Assembly (NCBI GenBank): GCA_017307735.1 | Contig: JAFKGR010000004.1 | Span: 186,001 to 250,000 of the forward strand | Origin: Chitinophagaceae bacterium | GTDB lineage: Bacteria; Bacteroidota; Bacteroidia; Chitinophagales; Chitinophagaceae | Direction: 5' to 3' | DNA: 64,000 nt | Shown: positions 1 to 8,743 of the stretch, piece after piece | Position numbering within the stretch: position 1 is the stretch's first letter | How the letters are laid out: each line of letters starts with the position of its first letter | Notes under the pieces: generated by a model | The model's database searches: none | The model's input: the letters and a program-made list of their open reading frames with translations, nothing else | What the model was told of the DNA's origin: nothing | Made by a program: the position numbers and the translations under genes

Positions 1-122
1 TGGAATCATTGGAAAGTATTTTTGGAAACAAAAGAGAAATTAACGGAAAAGAAATTCCATTGAAATATAAACACAAAACATTTTGCGAAAGCAAGAAAAC
101 AATCTCAATTACTAAAAAATAA
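1..122 (+). CDS. C-terminal end of an unidentified protein (5' end outside window)
   Basis: An open frame runs from the window edge (first full codon at 3) to the TAA at 120-122. The predicted tail is about 39 residues, lysine-rich, and ends in ITKK. The stop overlaps the next start codon (TAATG), so the gene is translationally coupled to the AAA ATPase and probably belongs to the same cassette or operon. Too little is left to name a family. Confidence 0.6.
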   Translation, partial: ESLESIFGNKREINGKEIPLKYKHKTFCESKKTISITKK

Positions 123-1726
123 TGGCACAGATAACAAAAAACAATACCGATACATTTGGGCAAATTCAAGATATGCTAAAAGCATACTACCCGATTTTAT
201 ACTTGACAACTTTTGAGTATGACCGAACGAAACAAAAATTGAGAGGTGTTGCGAAAAATCTCAACAAAAATTTTCAATTCTACGAATGGAATTGCGTTGA
301 TGGCTTGGGTAAAAGAGATTTGAACGAGGGTGGACTTACGCCATTTGAAAACGTTGAAGAACCCGAACAACTTTTAAAACACATTTCTAATCAAACAGAA
401 AAAGACGATAACGAAATTTATGTTCTTGAAGATTTTCACGACTTTATTTCCGAAAGAAATATCAAAATTCAATTACGCCAATTAGCTGAAAAATTGAGAT
501 TTTACAGAAAGCATATCATTATTGTTTCTTCTGTTTTAAACTTACCTATTGAGTTAGAAAAATACATTACCGTTCTTGAAATGCCGTTACCGGGCAGAGT
601 TGATTTGGAAATTGTTTTGAATACAGTTTCCAAAAATGCTAAAAAAGAAATCGACAACGACCTTAAAAAGAAACTTATTGATTCTGCATTAGGAATGACC
701 GTTATGGAAGCGGATTTAGCTTATTGTCTTGCCGCAGTAAAAGACGAATTTGGAATCAATTCACCAAGAACAGTTGCTTTTGAAAAAGAGCAAATCATCA
801 AAAAAAGCGGATTGCTTGATTACTTTCAAGTAAATGAAAGTTTGAAAAGTGTTGGAGGAATGAATAATCTGAAAGATTGGTTAGAGAAACGTAAACAAGC
901 ATTTGATTTCAAAGCACAAACTTGGGGACTTGCAGAACCAAAAGGGCTTTTACTTTTAGGTGTGCCGGGCTGCGGAAAAAGTTTGACAGCAAAATGTATC
1001 GCTTCACTTTGGAATATGCCTTTGTTACGACTTGATATTGGTAAAGTTTTTCAAGGAGAAGTTGGAAGTAGTGAAAGCAATATTCGTAGGGCTATTGCAA
1101 CAGCCGAAGCGGTTGCACCTTGTGTTTTATGGATTGACGAAATTGAAAAAGGACTTTCAGGAGTTCAAAGTAGCGGAGCGACAGACGGAGGAACAACCTC
1201 ACGGATTTTTTCAACTATTTTGACTTGGATGCAAGAAAAAACACAACCTGTTTTTGTTGTGGCAACAGCAAACGACATTTCTCAATTACCACCCGAACTT
1301 TTACGCAAAGGACGATTTGATGAAATATTTTTCGTTGACCTTCCTTCGGAAGAAGATAGAAAAAGTATTTTCTCTATTCACTTGACAAAAAACAACCAAA
1401 AACCCGAAAATTTCGGACTTGACAAATTAGCAAAAGAATCGAAAGGTTTCAATGGTGCTGAAATTGAAGAATGTGTCAAAGAAGCAATGTTTTCAGCATA
1501 TACCGATAATCCAAACGAACCCAAATTGCAAATACTTCATTTGCTAAATTCAATAAAAGACACAGTTCCGCTTTCCAAGACAATGAAAGACCAAATTGAA
1601 TTTTTACGCAAGTGGGCTAACAGCAGAGCGAAACAAGCAGGGCAACTAAACAACGAAGATTTGAAAACCGATGAAGAAGTTCCATTGACAAAAGTGGAAA
1701 AAGAACTGAACAGAAGTTTTGACTAA
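122..1726 (+). CDS. AAA+ ATPase, Ycf46/FtsH-like ATPase core
   Basis: Predicted cytoplasmic ATPase of 534 residues. The N-terminal 220 residues resemble a degenerate first ATPase-like domain, as in the Ycf46 family. The C-terminal half is a canonical AAA core: Walker A GVPGCGKS at about residue 280, Walker B VLWIDEIEKG at about 335, and an arginine-finger region RKGRFDEIFF near 395. No membrane segment and no HExxH protease motif are present, so this is not FtsH itself. The substrate is unknown. ATG overlaps the previous stop. An attC-like element follows at 1950-2085. A 1.6 kb ORF is large for a cassette gene. The AAA family assignment is firm; the biological role is not known. Confidence 0.85.
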   Translation: MAQITKNNTDTFGQIQDMLKAYYPILYLTTFEYDRTKQKLRGVAKNLNKNFQFYEWNCVDGLGKRDLNEGGLTPFENVEEPEQLLKHISNQTEKDDNEIYVLEDFHDFISERNIKIQLRQLAEKLRFYRKHIIIVSSVLNLPIELEKYITVLEMPLPGRVDLEIVLNTVSKNAKKEIDNDLKKKLIDSALGMTVMEADLAYCLAAVKDEFGINSPRTVAFEKEQIIKKSGLLDYFQVNESLKSVGGMNNLKDWLEKRKQAFDFKAQTWGLAEPKGLLLLGVPGCGKSLTAKCIASLWNMPLLRLDIGKVFQGEVGSSESNIRRAIATAEAVAPCVLWIDEIEKGLSGVQSSGATDGGTTSRIFSTILTWMQEKTQPVFVVATANDISQLPPELLRKGRFDEIFFVDLPSEEDRKSIFSIHLTKNNQKPENFGLDKLAKESKGFNGAEIEECVKEAMFSAYTDNPNEPKLQILHLLNSIKDTVPLSKTMKDQIEFLRKWANSRAKQAGQLNNEDLKTDEEVPLTKVEKELNRSFD

Positions 1727-1949
1727 GGGAAAGCTAACACTCAAAAGCAAGCACATTTGTAAACCGCACAATCCAACACACAGACCAAAGTTTGCAAAAG
1801 AACTTGCTTTTCGCCATCGCTGACAAAATTGTTTTTAAAAAATTTCCAACGCTTCAAAAAAATAAAAAACGCAACACACAGCCGACACTTAATGGCACGG
1901 AAACCTAATATTGACAATGGTTTGCAAGGACGACCGACAAGAACCACTG
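1727..1949. other. Non-coding stretch before the first attC-like site
   Basis: A/T-rich DNA between the AAA ATPase stop and the inverted-repeat element at 1950. Short open frames cross it, but the longest plus-strand one runs on into the repeat element and has no coding character. No terminator with a clear T-run was seen. Confidence 0.4.
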
Positions 1950-2085
1950 GCTATAACAAGGGTTTTGCAAGAGAGCGGGTTAAGTGCTTCGTTTCAAACT
2001 TTTTCGTAAATTTGAACATTCGTGCTTCGATTGAGGTTTAGTGCTAAAAATCCGCTCCCTCGCAAAGCCCCGAACCGTTATGGGC
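1950..2085 (+). other. attC-like recombination site 1
   Basis: Starts GCTATAACAAGGG and ends CGTTATGGGC. The arms pair imperfectly (GGGTTTTGC with GCAAAGCCC, then a GAG/CTC and GCGG/CCGC block). The 3' end has the G^TTRRRY form of an integron core site. The eight bases after the inferred cut (TTATGGGC, 2078-2085) are complementary to the first bases of the next element (GCCCATAA at 2770), as expected for a cassette that closes as a circle. The central part, AACATTCGTGCTTCGATTGA, is shared with site 2. The role is inferred from structure alone. Confidence 0.55.
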
Positions 2086-2104
2086 AATTATTGACGACAA
2101 GCAT

Positions 2105-2767
2105 ATGGGAATAGGAAGACGAGAATTTTTAAGACTGACAGGACTTGCATTAGCAGGACTTGCTATTGACCCATTGAAAGCAGTTGCTATCAATGACAAT
2201 ATTTATGTAAACAAAAAATTAGGAATATTATTTGAAAAGCCAAGTGATTGGGGATTTGTAGCAGTCAAAGACTTCGGAAAAATAAAGAACGAACAAGTTA
2301 TTGGTGCAGGACTTGATGAAACCGCAGAAGAAATTTGGGAAGAACTTGGAGACCCAATTTGTATAACGACAAAATACTTTCAAGATAAACCTGAATACAA
2401 AGGGATTTTCTCACCGACCATAACTCTTAATATCACTCCGAAACAAGAACTTGAATATTTAGGACACGAAACTTTTGAAGAACTAATGGAAATGTCAGCA
2501 TACGGAACTTCAATGATTTTAAAAGATTTTCAGGTTATGAAAAAATATGAACCATATTTAATTAGTAATTGCAAGTTCTACGAGTATGACGCTGAATATT
2601 TATTTGAACATACTGAAATAATTGAACCGTTAAAAGTGGAACTAAAAGTCTTAAAAACTGAACACAATGGCTTTTATTATGACTTTAATTGCCACCAATC
2701 AAAAACACAAAAACAATTTGCTGACAAAGAGTTTGAAGAATTTAAAAAGACAATAAAATTAATATAA
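2105..2767 (+). CDS. Exported protein with Tat-type signal, unknown function
   Basis: Protein of 220 residues. It begins with a twin-arginine signal (GRREFLRLTGLALAGLA, residues 4-20), so export in folded form is likely. The mature part contains no motif I can assign. It is rich in Glu, Lys and aromatic residues and resembles small periplasmic domains of unknown function. It is the single gene of the cassette bounded by sites 1 and 2; the ATG lies 20 bp after the inferred cassette start. No RBS-like purine run is obvious. Confidence 0.7.
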   Translation: MGIGRREFLRLTGLALAGLAIDPLKAVAINDNIYVNKKLGILFEKPSDWGFVAVKDFGKIKNEQVIGAGLDETAEEIWEELGDPICITTKYFQDKPEYKGIFSPTITLNITPKQELEYLGHETFEELMEMSAYGTSMILKDFQVMKKYEPYLISNCKFYEYDAEYLFEHTEIIEPLKVELKVLKTEHNGFYYDFNCHQSKTQKQFADKEFEEFKKTIKLI

Positions 2768-2769
2768 CT

Positions 2770-2905
2770 GCCCATAACAAGGTATTGCCAAAAGCGGGGC
2801 TGAACGGCTTCGATTGGACATTTGTGCAAGGTTCAACATTCGTTCTTCGATTGAACTTTGGTGCTAAAAATCCCCGCCTTCGGCAATACCCGAATCGTTG
2901 TGTGC
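2770..2905 (+). other. attC-like recombination site 2
   Basis: Starts GCCCATAACAAGG three bases after the upstream stop and ends CGTTGTGTGC. The outer stem is a perfect GGTATTGCC/GGCAATACC pair, followed by AAAGCGGGG/CCCCGCCTT. The centre shares a long near-identical block with site 1, including GTGCTAAAAATCC. Its last bases TTGTGTGC (2898-2905) are complementary to GCACACAA at the start of site 3 (4168). This is the clearest of the four sites. Confidence 0.6.
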
Positions 2906-2925
2906 TATTATACTGACACCCTACA

Positions 2926-4164
2926 ATGACAAAACCATTCAAATTATTATTGACCATTTTTCTGTTACTGACGCTTGTTTCTTATGGACAAAGCCCAACA
3001 GATAATGCCTATCTGTTGCGGAAATTGATAGACAAAGATTCTTCCGTCAAAGTTCCCAATACAGGCGTATGGCTTTTAGTAAATGCGGGGCTAAATAAAA
3101 CACACTTTGGCTGGTTACTTGAAAATGAATTCACAAACCTTGACAGTAATATGCTATACTTTGAAATGAATACAACAGACGTTCCCAATGGTTCATGGCG
3201 AGAATATGCACCTGGTTCGGTTCAATTAGCTGTTAATCTTCCTAAAACAATATCATCTTTAAATTTTGACACCATAAATAAATTGGATTATCAACTTATC
3301 AATAATTATACAGGCTTTGCATGGAAGCAAAAACCGACCAATACTCTTTCTGGAATTATCACAATTAAGCTAAATGACAAAAACGAAAAAATTATTGATG
3401 GAGCTATTAACTTAGACACAAAAAATCCCGTTACCAAACAACAAATAGTTTTTGACCATTTTGTTATTCAAACTCTTACACTTGACGAATACCTTACAGC
3501 TCAAAAGAATGAAAAAGAGTTAAAAGATAAACAAGAACAAAAAATGTGGGGAGCTTATGATTTGGTTGCGAATGAACGAAGTTCCTTTTATGATTCTGTT
3601 TTTAATTTAGAAAAATATCCGAGCAACAAGTTGTCTGCAACAATTAATAGCAAAACAAAGTTTGACTTTCAACTTAATAACAGTTATATTTTAACAAATG
3701 CAAGTCTGACCGACTCTGCAAAACATGATTTAACCGAATTGTTAGGCGGGAATATTTTAGCTTCTGTGCAAGGCGACAAAAAAGTATTCGTATTCCATTC
3801 ATTTTACGACCCACTAAAAAATGCAATTGACGATGAAACCAATTATTCGCTAAGCATACAATTAGACAGTATTGTAACAGGAAAAGTTTATCAACCCAAT
3901 GAATTTAATGCTAAACTTGCTTTCTGGCATTATGGACCCAGCGGGACAGTGATTACTTCAAAAAAGGTAAGTGGTACAATAACTATTACAGAGAATAATA
4001 GCAGCAAAACATCGGGGAAACTTGCACTTAATTTTAAAAATACAGACAAGACAAAGTTTTCAATAGACGGAACATTTGAATTGCCCAAAATAAACTTGAG
4101 CGACATTTCAGATTTGGAAAACAGAATTAAAATCAAACTCATTAAATATTACAGCGACGAATAA
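2926..4164 (+). CDS. Secreted protein of unknown function
   Basis: Protein of 412 residues with a classical signal peptide (hydrophobic stretch LLLTIFLLLTLVSYG, cut near residue 20-22). The mature part is rich in Asn, Thr, Ser and Lys with alternating hydrophobic residues, suggesting a mostly beta structure. No known catalytic motif was recognised. It is the only gene of the cassette between sites 2 and 3. The ATG lies about 28 bp after the inferred cassette boundary, and the stop is 4 bp before site 3. Confidence 0.7.
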   Translation: MTKPFKLLLTIFLLLTLVSYGQSPTDNAYLLRKLIDKDSSVKVPNTGVWLLVNAGLNKTHFGWLLENEFTNLDSNMLYFEMNTTDVPNGSWREYAPGSVQLAVNLPKTISSLNFDTINKLDYQLINNYTGFAWKQKPTNTLSGIITIKLNDKNEKIIDGAINLDTKNPVTKQQIVFDHFVIQTLTLDEYLTAQKNEKELKDKQEQKMWGAYDLVANERSSFYDSVFNLEKYPSNKLSATINSKTKFDFQLNNSYILTNASLTDSAKHDLTELLGGNILASVQGDKKVFVFHSFYDPLKNAIDDETNYSLSIQLDSIVTGKVYQPNEFNAKLAFWHYGPSGTVITSKKVSGTITITENNSSKTSGKLALNFKNTDKTKFSIDGTFELPKINLSDISDLENRIKIKLIKYYSDE

Positions 4165-4167
4165 CAA

Positions 4168-4359
4168 GCACACAACAAAAGGCTTGTAAATAGGCTGGCT
4201 GAAGGAATAGCAATCGGCTGTAGTTCGCTATCAGCTTCGGTTCCAGCGGACGAACAAATATCGGCTTTTTGTATTTATCTTCGGCTGTAGTTTTTCAATC
4301 GGCTTTGATTCGGGCGAGACGTTCATTGAATACCAGCCCATCGCCTTAAACGTTATACG
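4168..4359 (+). other. attC-like recombination site 3
   Basis: Starts GCACACAACAAAAGGC and ends CGCCTTAAACGTTATACG. AAGGC pairs with GCCTT and GGCTGG with CCAGCC; the long interior is a series of CGGCTGTAG/CGGCTTT-type partial repeats. The downstream half-site TTATACGAAACCC (4353-4365) sits directly against the next ATG and is nearly complementary to GGGATTCGTTTAAG at the start of site 4. It is longer and less regular than site 2. Confidence 0.5.
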
Positions 4360-4365
4360 AAACCC

Positions 4366-5130
4366 ATGCGATATCTCAAGCTTATTGCAATTTTATTTAG
4401 TTTGCAAAGTTGCGGCGAGCAATCCGTAACCAAAGATTATAAGCTTTCCGATGACTACGTTTCTGTAAGATCCCGCATGATTGCTATTAACATGTCAGAC
4501 CAGGTTTTATCGCAAAGACAGTCAGAAACATTTAGTCTTTTAAAAAGTTTAATTAAAAGTTATCCCCGAAGCGAGAATACTTTAATCTTACTTGCTTCCG
4601 CAAAGAATTTATCGGCCGTTCAGTACGATTCTCTTTATAACTATCTTAATCCGGCACTTAAGGAAAATCCATATTGGGCCAGCGTTGATCTCACTAAGTC
4701 TCAAATTCCTGTTGCAGAAACTGGAAAACAGTTTCCTGAAATTATTCTCTACGACACGTTAAACGTACCTTTTAATACCAGTTCGCAAAAAGGGAAAATT
4801 CTATTCCTTGACTTATGGAGTTCCTGGTGTACAAGTTGCCGACAACAATTTCCACACTTAAAGCAGATATATGCGAAATATAAATCGAAAGGGTTTGAAA
4901 TCATTGGTGTGTCTATGGATGTGAAAAAAGATGCATGGACTCGGGCTCTAAAACAAGATAGCGTGCAATGGCCACAATATTGCGAGTTTGTAAACTTTCA
5001 AGAAAACTCTCTTGCGAAAAGATTTCATATAATGGCTATACCTTCAAATTTTTTGATTGACAAGAATGGTATTTTGATCGGCCAAGATCTTTCACCCCAA
5101 GAATTGGAAACTATAATTTCAAGGCTTTAA
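4366..5130 (+). CDS. TlpA-like thioredoxin-fold lipoprotein
   Basis: Protein of 254 residues. It starts with a lipoprotein signal (LQSCG lipobox, Cys at residue 16), so it is probably anchored in the periplasm. Residues about 125-254 form a thioredoxin-like domain: redox motif WCTSC, then IIGVSMD, and the cis-proline region AIPSNFLIDKNG. Residues 20-120 are a helical domain common in Bacteroidota TlpA proteins. A role in thiol-disulfide exchange is expected from the family. It is the sole gene of the third visible cassette, and the ATG directly follows the inferred half-site. Confidence 0.85.
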   Translation: MRYLKLIAILFSLQSCGEQSVTKDYKLSDDYVSVRSRMIAINMSDQVLSQRQSETFSLLKSLIKSYPRSENTLILLASAKNLSAVQYDSLYNYLNPALKENPYWASVDLTKSQIPVAETGKQFPEIILYDTLNVPFNTSSQKGKILFLDLWSSWCTSCRQQFPHLKQIYAKYKSKGFEIIGVSMDVKKDAWTRALKQDSVQWPQYCEFVNFQENSLAKRFHIMAIPSNFLIDKNGILIGQDLSPQELETIISRL

Positions 5131-5132
5131 TT

Positions 5133-5335
5133 GGGATTCGTTTAAGAGTGGGTTTGGTAATAGCAGGCCTGACGTGCATTTCATCAGCTTTTGTTCGCTA
5201 TTGGGCTGCGGTTCCGGGCAGAAAATTCTTTGATGAGCTTTGGTACTTATTCTGTACTTTCAGTTCTTTATTGAGCTTTGGTTTTGGGCTGAAAAATCGT
5301 TGAATTCTCTGCCATCACCAATGCGTTATCCGTTG
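5133..5335 (+). other. attC-like recombination site 4 (last visible)
   Basis: Begins GGGATTCGTTTAAG, 3 bp after the stop, and ends ATGCGTTATCC. The R''-like end matches the reverse complement of the cassette's own start (GGGTTTCGTATAAC) in 11 of 14 positions, so it is more degenerate than the others. GGTAATAGCAG pairs with CTGCCATCACC. Beyond it ordinary convergent genes begin, so this may be the edge of the array. Confidence 0.42.
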
Positions 5336-5429
5336 CGGAATTGAAAAATTTGATTATAAACAATTATGGAGCAGTCAATAAACAACCGGTAATTGTTTGC
5401 CAAAAAATACAGATGATTCTTCCCGTTTG

Positions 5430-6233
5430 TCACTCCTTCTCCTTTTTCAATATTGTAGTCCTGAAGTTGTTTTGCCTGTCAAAACCAACATTCAACGAAA
5501 ATTTTATCCCCAGATAAACAGACAACAAGGTTCCTGCAAAAATGGCAATCATAATCATGATTTGATATTTGATGGCAATGAGTGGCGAACTGCCGCTGAG
5601 CATTTGTCCGGTCATCATGCCAGGAAGGGAAACCAGCCCAATAGTGGCCATTGCAGCCAGCGTGGGATTGATAGATTTTATCAGCGCAGAACGAAAAAAC
5701 GGAAACAACCCTTCGCTTTTTGTCGCGCCACTGGCCATGAAAAAACGGTAACGCTCCTGGTGCCGGTAAAGGTTGTAATAAAAATCGTTGATGCCGATTA
5801 CATTTCCGCGCAGGCAATTACCCAGAATCATTCCGGTGATGGGGATGAGGTATTGCGCTTCCATGATGTTGGGCAATTGGATGACGAACTGCAAAAAGAA
5901 AAGGTCAATAATAAATACGCCCAAAAATGTTGCGATAAAAATGCTCACTAACAATCCTTTGTCGCGTTTGAGTTCGCTCCGGTCAATGGTAGAAAAATCC
6001 GCCACCAAAACCATGATGAGTATCCATCCCAGATTGACCCATGGATTGTCGTATTTAAAAAGATATTCCAGATAATAACCCACAAAAATCAGTTGCACAA
6101 TCATGCGCACAACTGCAATCACCGTGCTGCCTATAAGTTTGGTTTTAAATCGCCGGAGAATGTAAATGGGGATCACCAAAATAAGCAATCCCAGCGCCAG
6201 TTGCAGCCAACTGATGTCTATGATGGTATTCAT
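5430..6233 (-). CDS. fetB: FetB-like ABC transporter permease (UPF0014)
   Basis: Integral inner-membrane protein of about 267 residues with some six to seven hydrophobic segments. The conserved region around GATKSEGLFPFFRSA and the LVSLPGMMTGQMLSG segment are typical of the YbbM/FetB family, which with FetA exports iron and supports oxidative-stress resistance in E. coli. I chose ATG at 6233 because it overlaps the stop of the upstream ATPase gene (ATGA) and gives a good membrane start. An upstream extension to 6284 would lie inside fetA. Confidence 0.85.
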   Translation of the reverse strand: MNTIIDISWLQLALGLLILVIPIYILRRFKTKLIGSTVIAVVRMIVQLIFVGYYLEYLFKYDNPWVNLGWILIMVLVADFSTIDRSELKRDKGLLVSIFIATFLGVFIIDLFFLQFVIQLPNIMEAQYLIPITGMILGNCLRGNVIGINDFYYNLYRHQERYRFFMASGATKSEGLFPFFRSALIKSINPTLAAMATIGLVSLPGMMTGQMLSGSSPLIAIKYQIMIMIAIFAGTLLSVYLGIKFSLNVGFDRQNNFRTTILKKEKE

Positions 6234-6865
6234 ACAACAGGGGAATTTATTTTTACGATTTTGTTGCAGCGTGTGGTCCACCACGGATCGTGCGAAGCAG
6301 AAAGAATGATTTTATTTTTGTCAAATAAAAGCTCTTTCACTTTTTCTTTGGAGGCTTCATCCAAGGCTGATGTCGGCTCATCCAGCAACAAAACTTCTTT
6401 GTCTAAAAAATAGCACAGTGCTATGCCGATGCGTTGCCGTTGCCCGGTAGATAAGCTTCGGAAACCGGTATTCCATTGTGTATCTTTCAAACCCAGAAAT
6501 TCAAAAATTTCATAAGCTTTTTCTTTAGAAGGTTTTTTGTGTTTGTTATTTTTAAAATCAAAAAGATAAAAAAATACTTCCTCCAATGAACCTTCTCCCA
6601 AATCCAAATCCTGCGGAAGCCATGCCGTGCGGTTTCTGAATTGGAATAATTCTTCATTCACGAGTTCCTTGCCATCCAAAGTTATAGTTCCGTTCGTTGG
6701 TTTTTCAAATCCCAAAAGCAACCGGAATAAAGTCGTCTTTCCCGAACCCGAAGCGCCCTGCAATGCAATGATATCGCCGGTTTCGGCTGTCAGGGAAAAG
6801 TTCCTGAGGATAGGTGTGGCTTGCCCCGGGTAAGCGAAATCAATATTTGAGAATGATAAAGTCAT
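6230..6865 (-). CDS. fetA: FetA-like ABC transporter ATP-binding protein
   Basis: ABC ATPase of 211 residues: Walker A GASGSGKTT near residue 36, signature LSTGQRQRIGIALC near 140, Walker B EVLLLDEPTSALDE, then the switch histidine in SASHDPWW. Paired by a 4-bp overlap with the UPF0014 permease, the arrangement of the E. coli fetAB iron exporter. The substrate is inferred from this pairing only. Confidence 0.85.
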   Translation of the reverse strand: MTLSFSNIDFAYPGQATPILRNFSLTAETGDIIALQGASGSGKTTLFRLLLGFEKPTNGTITLDGKELVNEELFQFRNRTAWLPQDLDLGEGSLEEVFFYLFDFKNNKHKKPSKEKAYEIFEFLGLKDTQWNTGFRSLSTGQRQRIGIALCYFLDKEVLLLDEPTSALDEASKEKVKELLFDKNKIILSASHDPWWTTRCNKIVKINSPVV

Positions 6866-6934
6866 GGTTGTTTGCCGAAAAGGGCAGAAGGCTAAAAATT
6901 TAGAATTTAGAATTAAGAATGAAGAGAGTCGGAT

Positions 6935-7414
6935 TTATTTAGTTTTTTGCTTTGATAAACGTCTGTCAATGGAACAACACCCTCCACCCTTGATGAGTAA
7001 AAATAAACTGCCCATCCACATGGCAAAATCTGTCCGCGCTTCGTGGGCAAAACTCCAGAAATTGTACATATTTACATGTGGCAGGTTGAATCCCAAAATA
7101 CTTTGACCACAGATGATTGGAATTTTTGTGATTAAAATGGACACGCTCATTTCTATGAGCATGGCAATGGCGGCTGCCCTTGTGAAGAATCCTATCAGAA
7201 TGGCTGCTCCGCATAATATTTCAAATATCCCGACGAAGTTTCCCCAGAATTCCGGATGGACGAATCCGATTTTTTCAAACCTGCCCGGACCCAGAGCCAT
7301 AGGGTACAAAAACTTTTGTATCCCCTCGGAAAGAAAAACTGCTCCCACCATCAGCCTTATGAGGACAGTTGTTTTTGATGCATCTGAACTTGCAAGTTTC
7401 TTGATTGTATTCAT
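6935..7414 (-). CDS. DoxX family membrane protein
   Basis: About 159 residues with four predicted membrane helices. The FLSEGIQKFLYP motif in the first helix region and GFFTRAAA in the loop are typical of DoxX/DoxD-like proteins. Start set at ATG 7414 (MNTIKKLASS); a longer frame to 7450 starts without ATG. It lies between fetA and an OprB-like porin gene on the same strand, so co-transcription is possible. The physiological role is unclear for most family members. Confidence 0.8.
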   Translation of the reverse strand: MNTIKKLASSDASKTTVLIRLMVGAVFLSEGIQKFLYPMALGPGRFEKIGFVHPEFWGNFVGIFEILCGAAILIGFFTRAAAIAMLIEMSVSILITKIPIICGQSILGFNLPHVNMYNFWSFAHEARTDFAMWMGSLFLLIKGGGCCSIDRRLSKQKTK

Positions 7415-7489
7415 AATTTTTGTTTGTTGTGTGGACGATTCGTAAACCAATACCCAAAATTTAAAATAACTGATACCAATAGACGAAAA

Positions 7490-8683
7490 TCAGGAACCGA
7501 TTTCAAAATTCAATACCATCATCCCAACCAAAGCGTTCTTATAAATACCTCCCGGATGAATAATGTATTGCCAATCGGATTTCAAACTTACCCAATTATT
7601 GATGTTTAGTTTGTAAAATGTTTCTATGTTGGTTTCAGCGTGTTCAGGCACATGAAGTCCCGGACTTAATGGTGTATAATGGGCTGTAATTCCCAAGGCA
7701 TCATTTGGGCGCGCTGGCCACATGCCCTGCCAAACCATCCCTGCCCCATAGTGTGCATAGATCGGGGCGACGGTTGAATCTGTAAACGCACATTCAACAA
7801 ACATGCGAATGCCCCTTGCAGGATTGTTCGCGAAATCCGGCTGCCACAGTGTTTGATTGAAGATGACATAAAGCCCGTGCGTTGATTGTTGTGGCAGTCC
7901 TTTGAAATCCTGAAAAGTTCCGGTGTGTGTCCACAATCCCAACTTCAAATTTCCATCTTTCTCAATTCCAAATAAATGGTTCCAGGTTAGTCCTGATTCG
8001 CTTAAAATTAAAATGCCGTTTGTAGTTGGTTGAACGGACACGGGGTCGCCATAAAAATTTAAAAACTTTGCTTTCTGATTGGCGTCATCAATGGCGAGGT
8101 TGGTATAAAACAATTTGCCCGGGTTGAAGAAAATATTAATTGCCGGTACCGGGTCGGGAAATGTGGGAAAAACAATCAGTGTCGGCGTTACCTGCGTTGA
8201 ACTGTTGATAAATTCCAGGCCATTGTCTATCACACTGAATTCCGTATTGGCATCTATCTTTCCTATTTTAATTCGTAGCTTATTGGAAAATAATTGTTGC
8301 TGATACCATAGCTCCAGCATTTGAGCAAACGGAAATGAATTGTGTTTGTCAAAAACCTGGAAATCGCCGGTTAGTTTTTGGGTCGGATTGTCGCCCGAAT
8401 GGTATTCAAAATCTCCATAGAAGAAAGCGCCCTTTAGCCCGATTAATTTTTGTAAATCAAAATTCACATTGGCATCAAAGGTGGATGCATAAGCAGTGCC
8501 GGTTTTGATGCCACCATGAAAATTATTGTAACCTTCCAGGGCTTCGCTGAGGCCGAAGGTTACGCCATTATCATTTAAATTTTTGAAGATGTTTTTTTGA
8601 TGAGAAGAATCCTGTGCATACGCGCTATGTTGAAAGATGGTCAGCGCCAAAATAAAAATGAGATATAAAAAAGAATGTTTCAA
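7490..8683 (-). CDS. OprB-type carbohydrate-selective porin family protein
   Basis: Protein of 397 residues with a signal peptide ending AYAQ (about residue 24). The rest is a beta-barrel: alternating strands such as LRIKIGKIDANTEF and a C-terminal strand, LVGMMVLNFEIGS. The pattern KTGTAYASTFDANVNFDLQ, then the barrel, matches the OprB family, an outer-membrane diffusion channel. In this genome it sits beside a haem lipoprotein and DoxX, so the substrate need not be a sugar. Confidence 0.8.
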   Translation of the reverse strand: MKHSFLYLIFILALTIFQHSAYAQDSSHQKNIFKNLNDNGVTFGLSEALEGYNNFHGGIKTGTAYASTFDANVNFDLQKLIGLKGAFFYGDFEYHSGDNPTQKLTGDFQVFDKHNSFPFAQMLELWYQQQLFSNKLRIKIGKIDANTEFSVIDNGLEFINSSTQVTPTLIVFPTFPDPVPAINIFFNPGKLFYTNLAIDDANQKAKFLNFYGDPVSVQPTTNGILILSESGLTWNHLFGIEKDGNLKLGLWTHTGTFQDFKGLPQQSTHGLYVIFNQTLWQPDFANNPARGIRMFVECAFTDSTVAPIYAHYGAGMVWQGMWPARPNDALGITAHYTPLSPGLHVPEHAETNIETFYKLNINNWVSLKSDWQYIIHPGGIYKNALVGMMVLNFEIGS

Positions 8684-8743
8684 TCTGCTTGCATAATTTT
8701 TTTGCCTTCATTTAATTATTCATTTTCTCAAAGCAATGCAGCT

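Noticed and set aside
1829..2041. 70-codon plus-strand ORF
   Set aside because: It runs into attC-like site 1 and has no coding composition or start signal.
2078..4365. Site-specific transposon instead of cassettes
   Set aside because: No transposase, no constant terminal repeats, and the elements differ in length and interior while keeping end complementarity.
5397..5951. 184-codon plus-strand ORF
   Set aside because: It is antisense to fetB, whose membrane-protein frame is clearly the real one.
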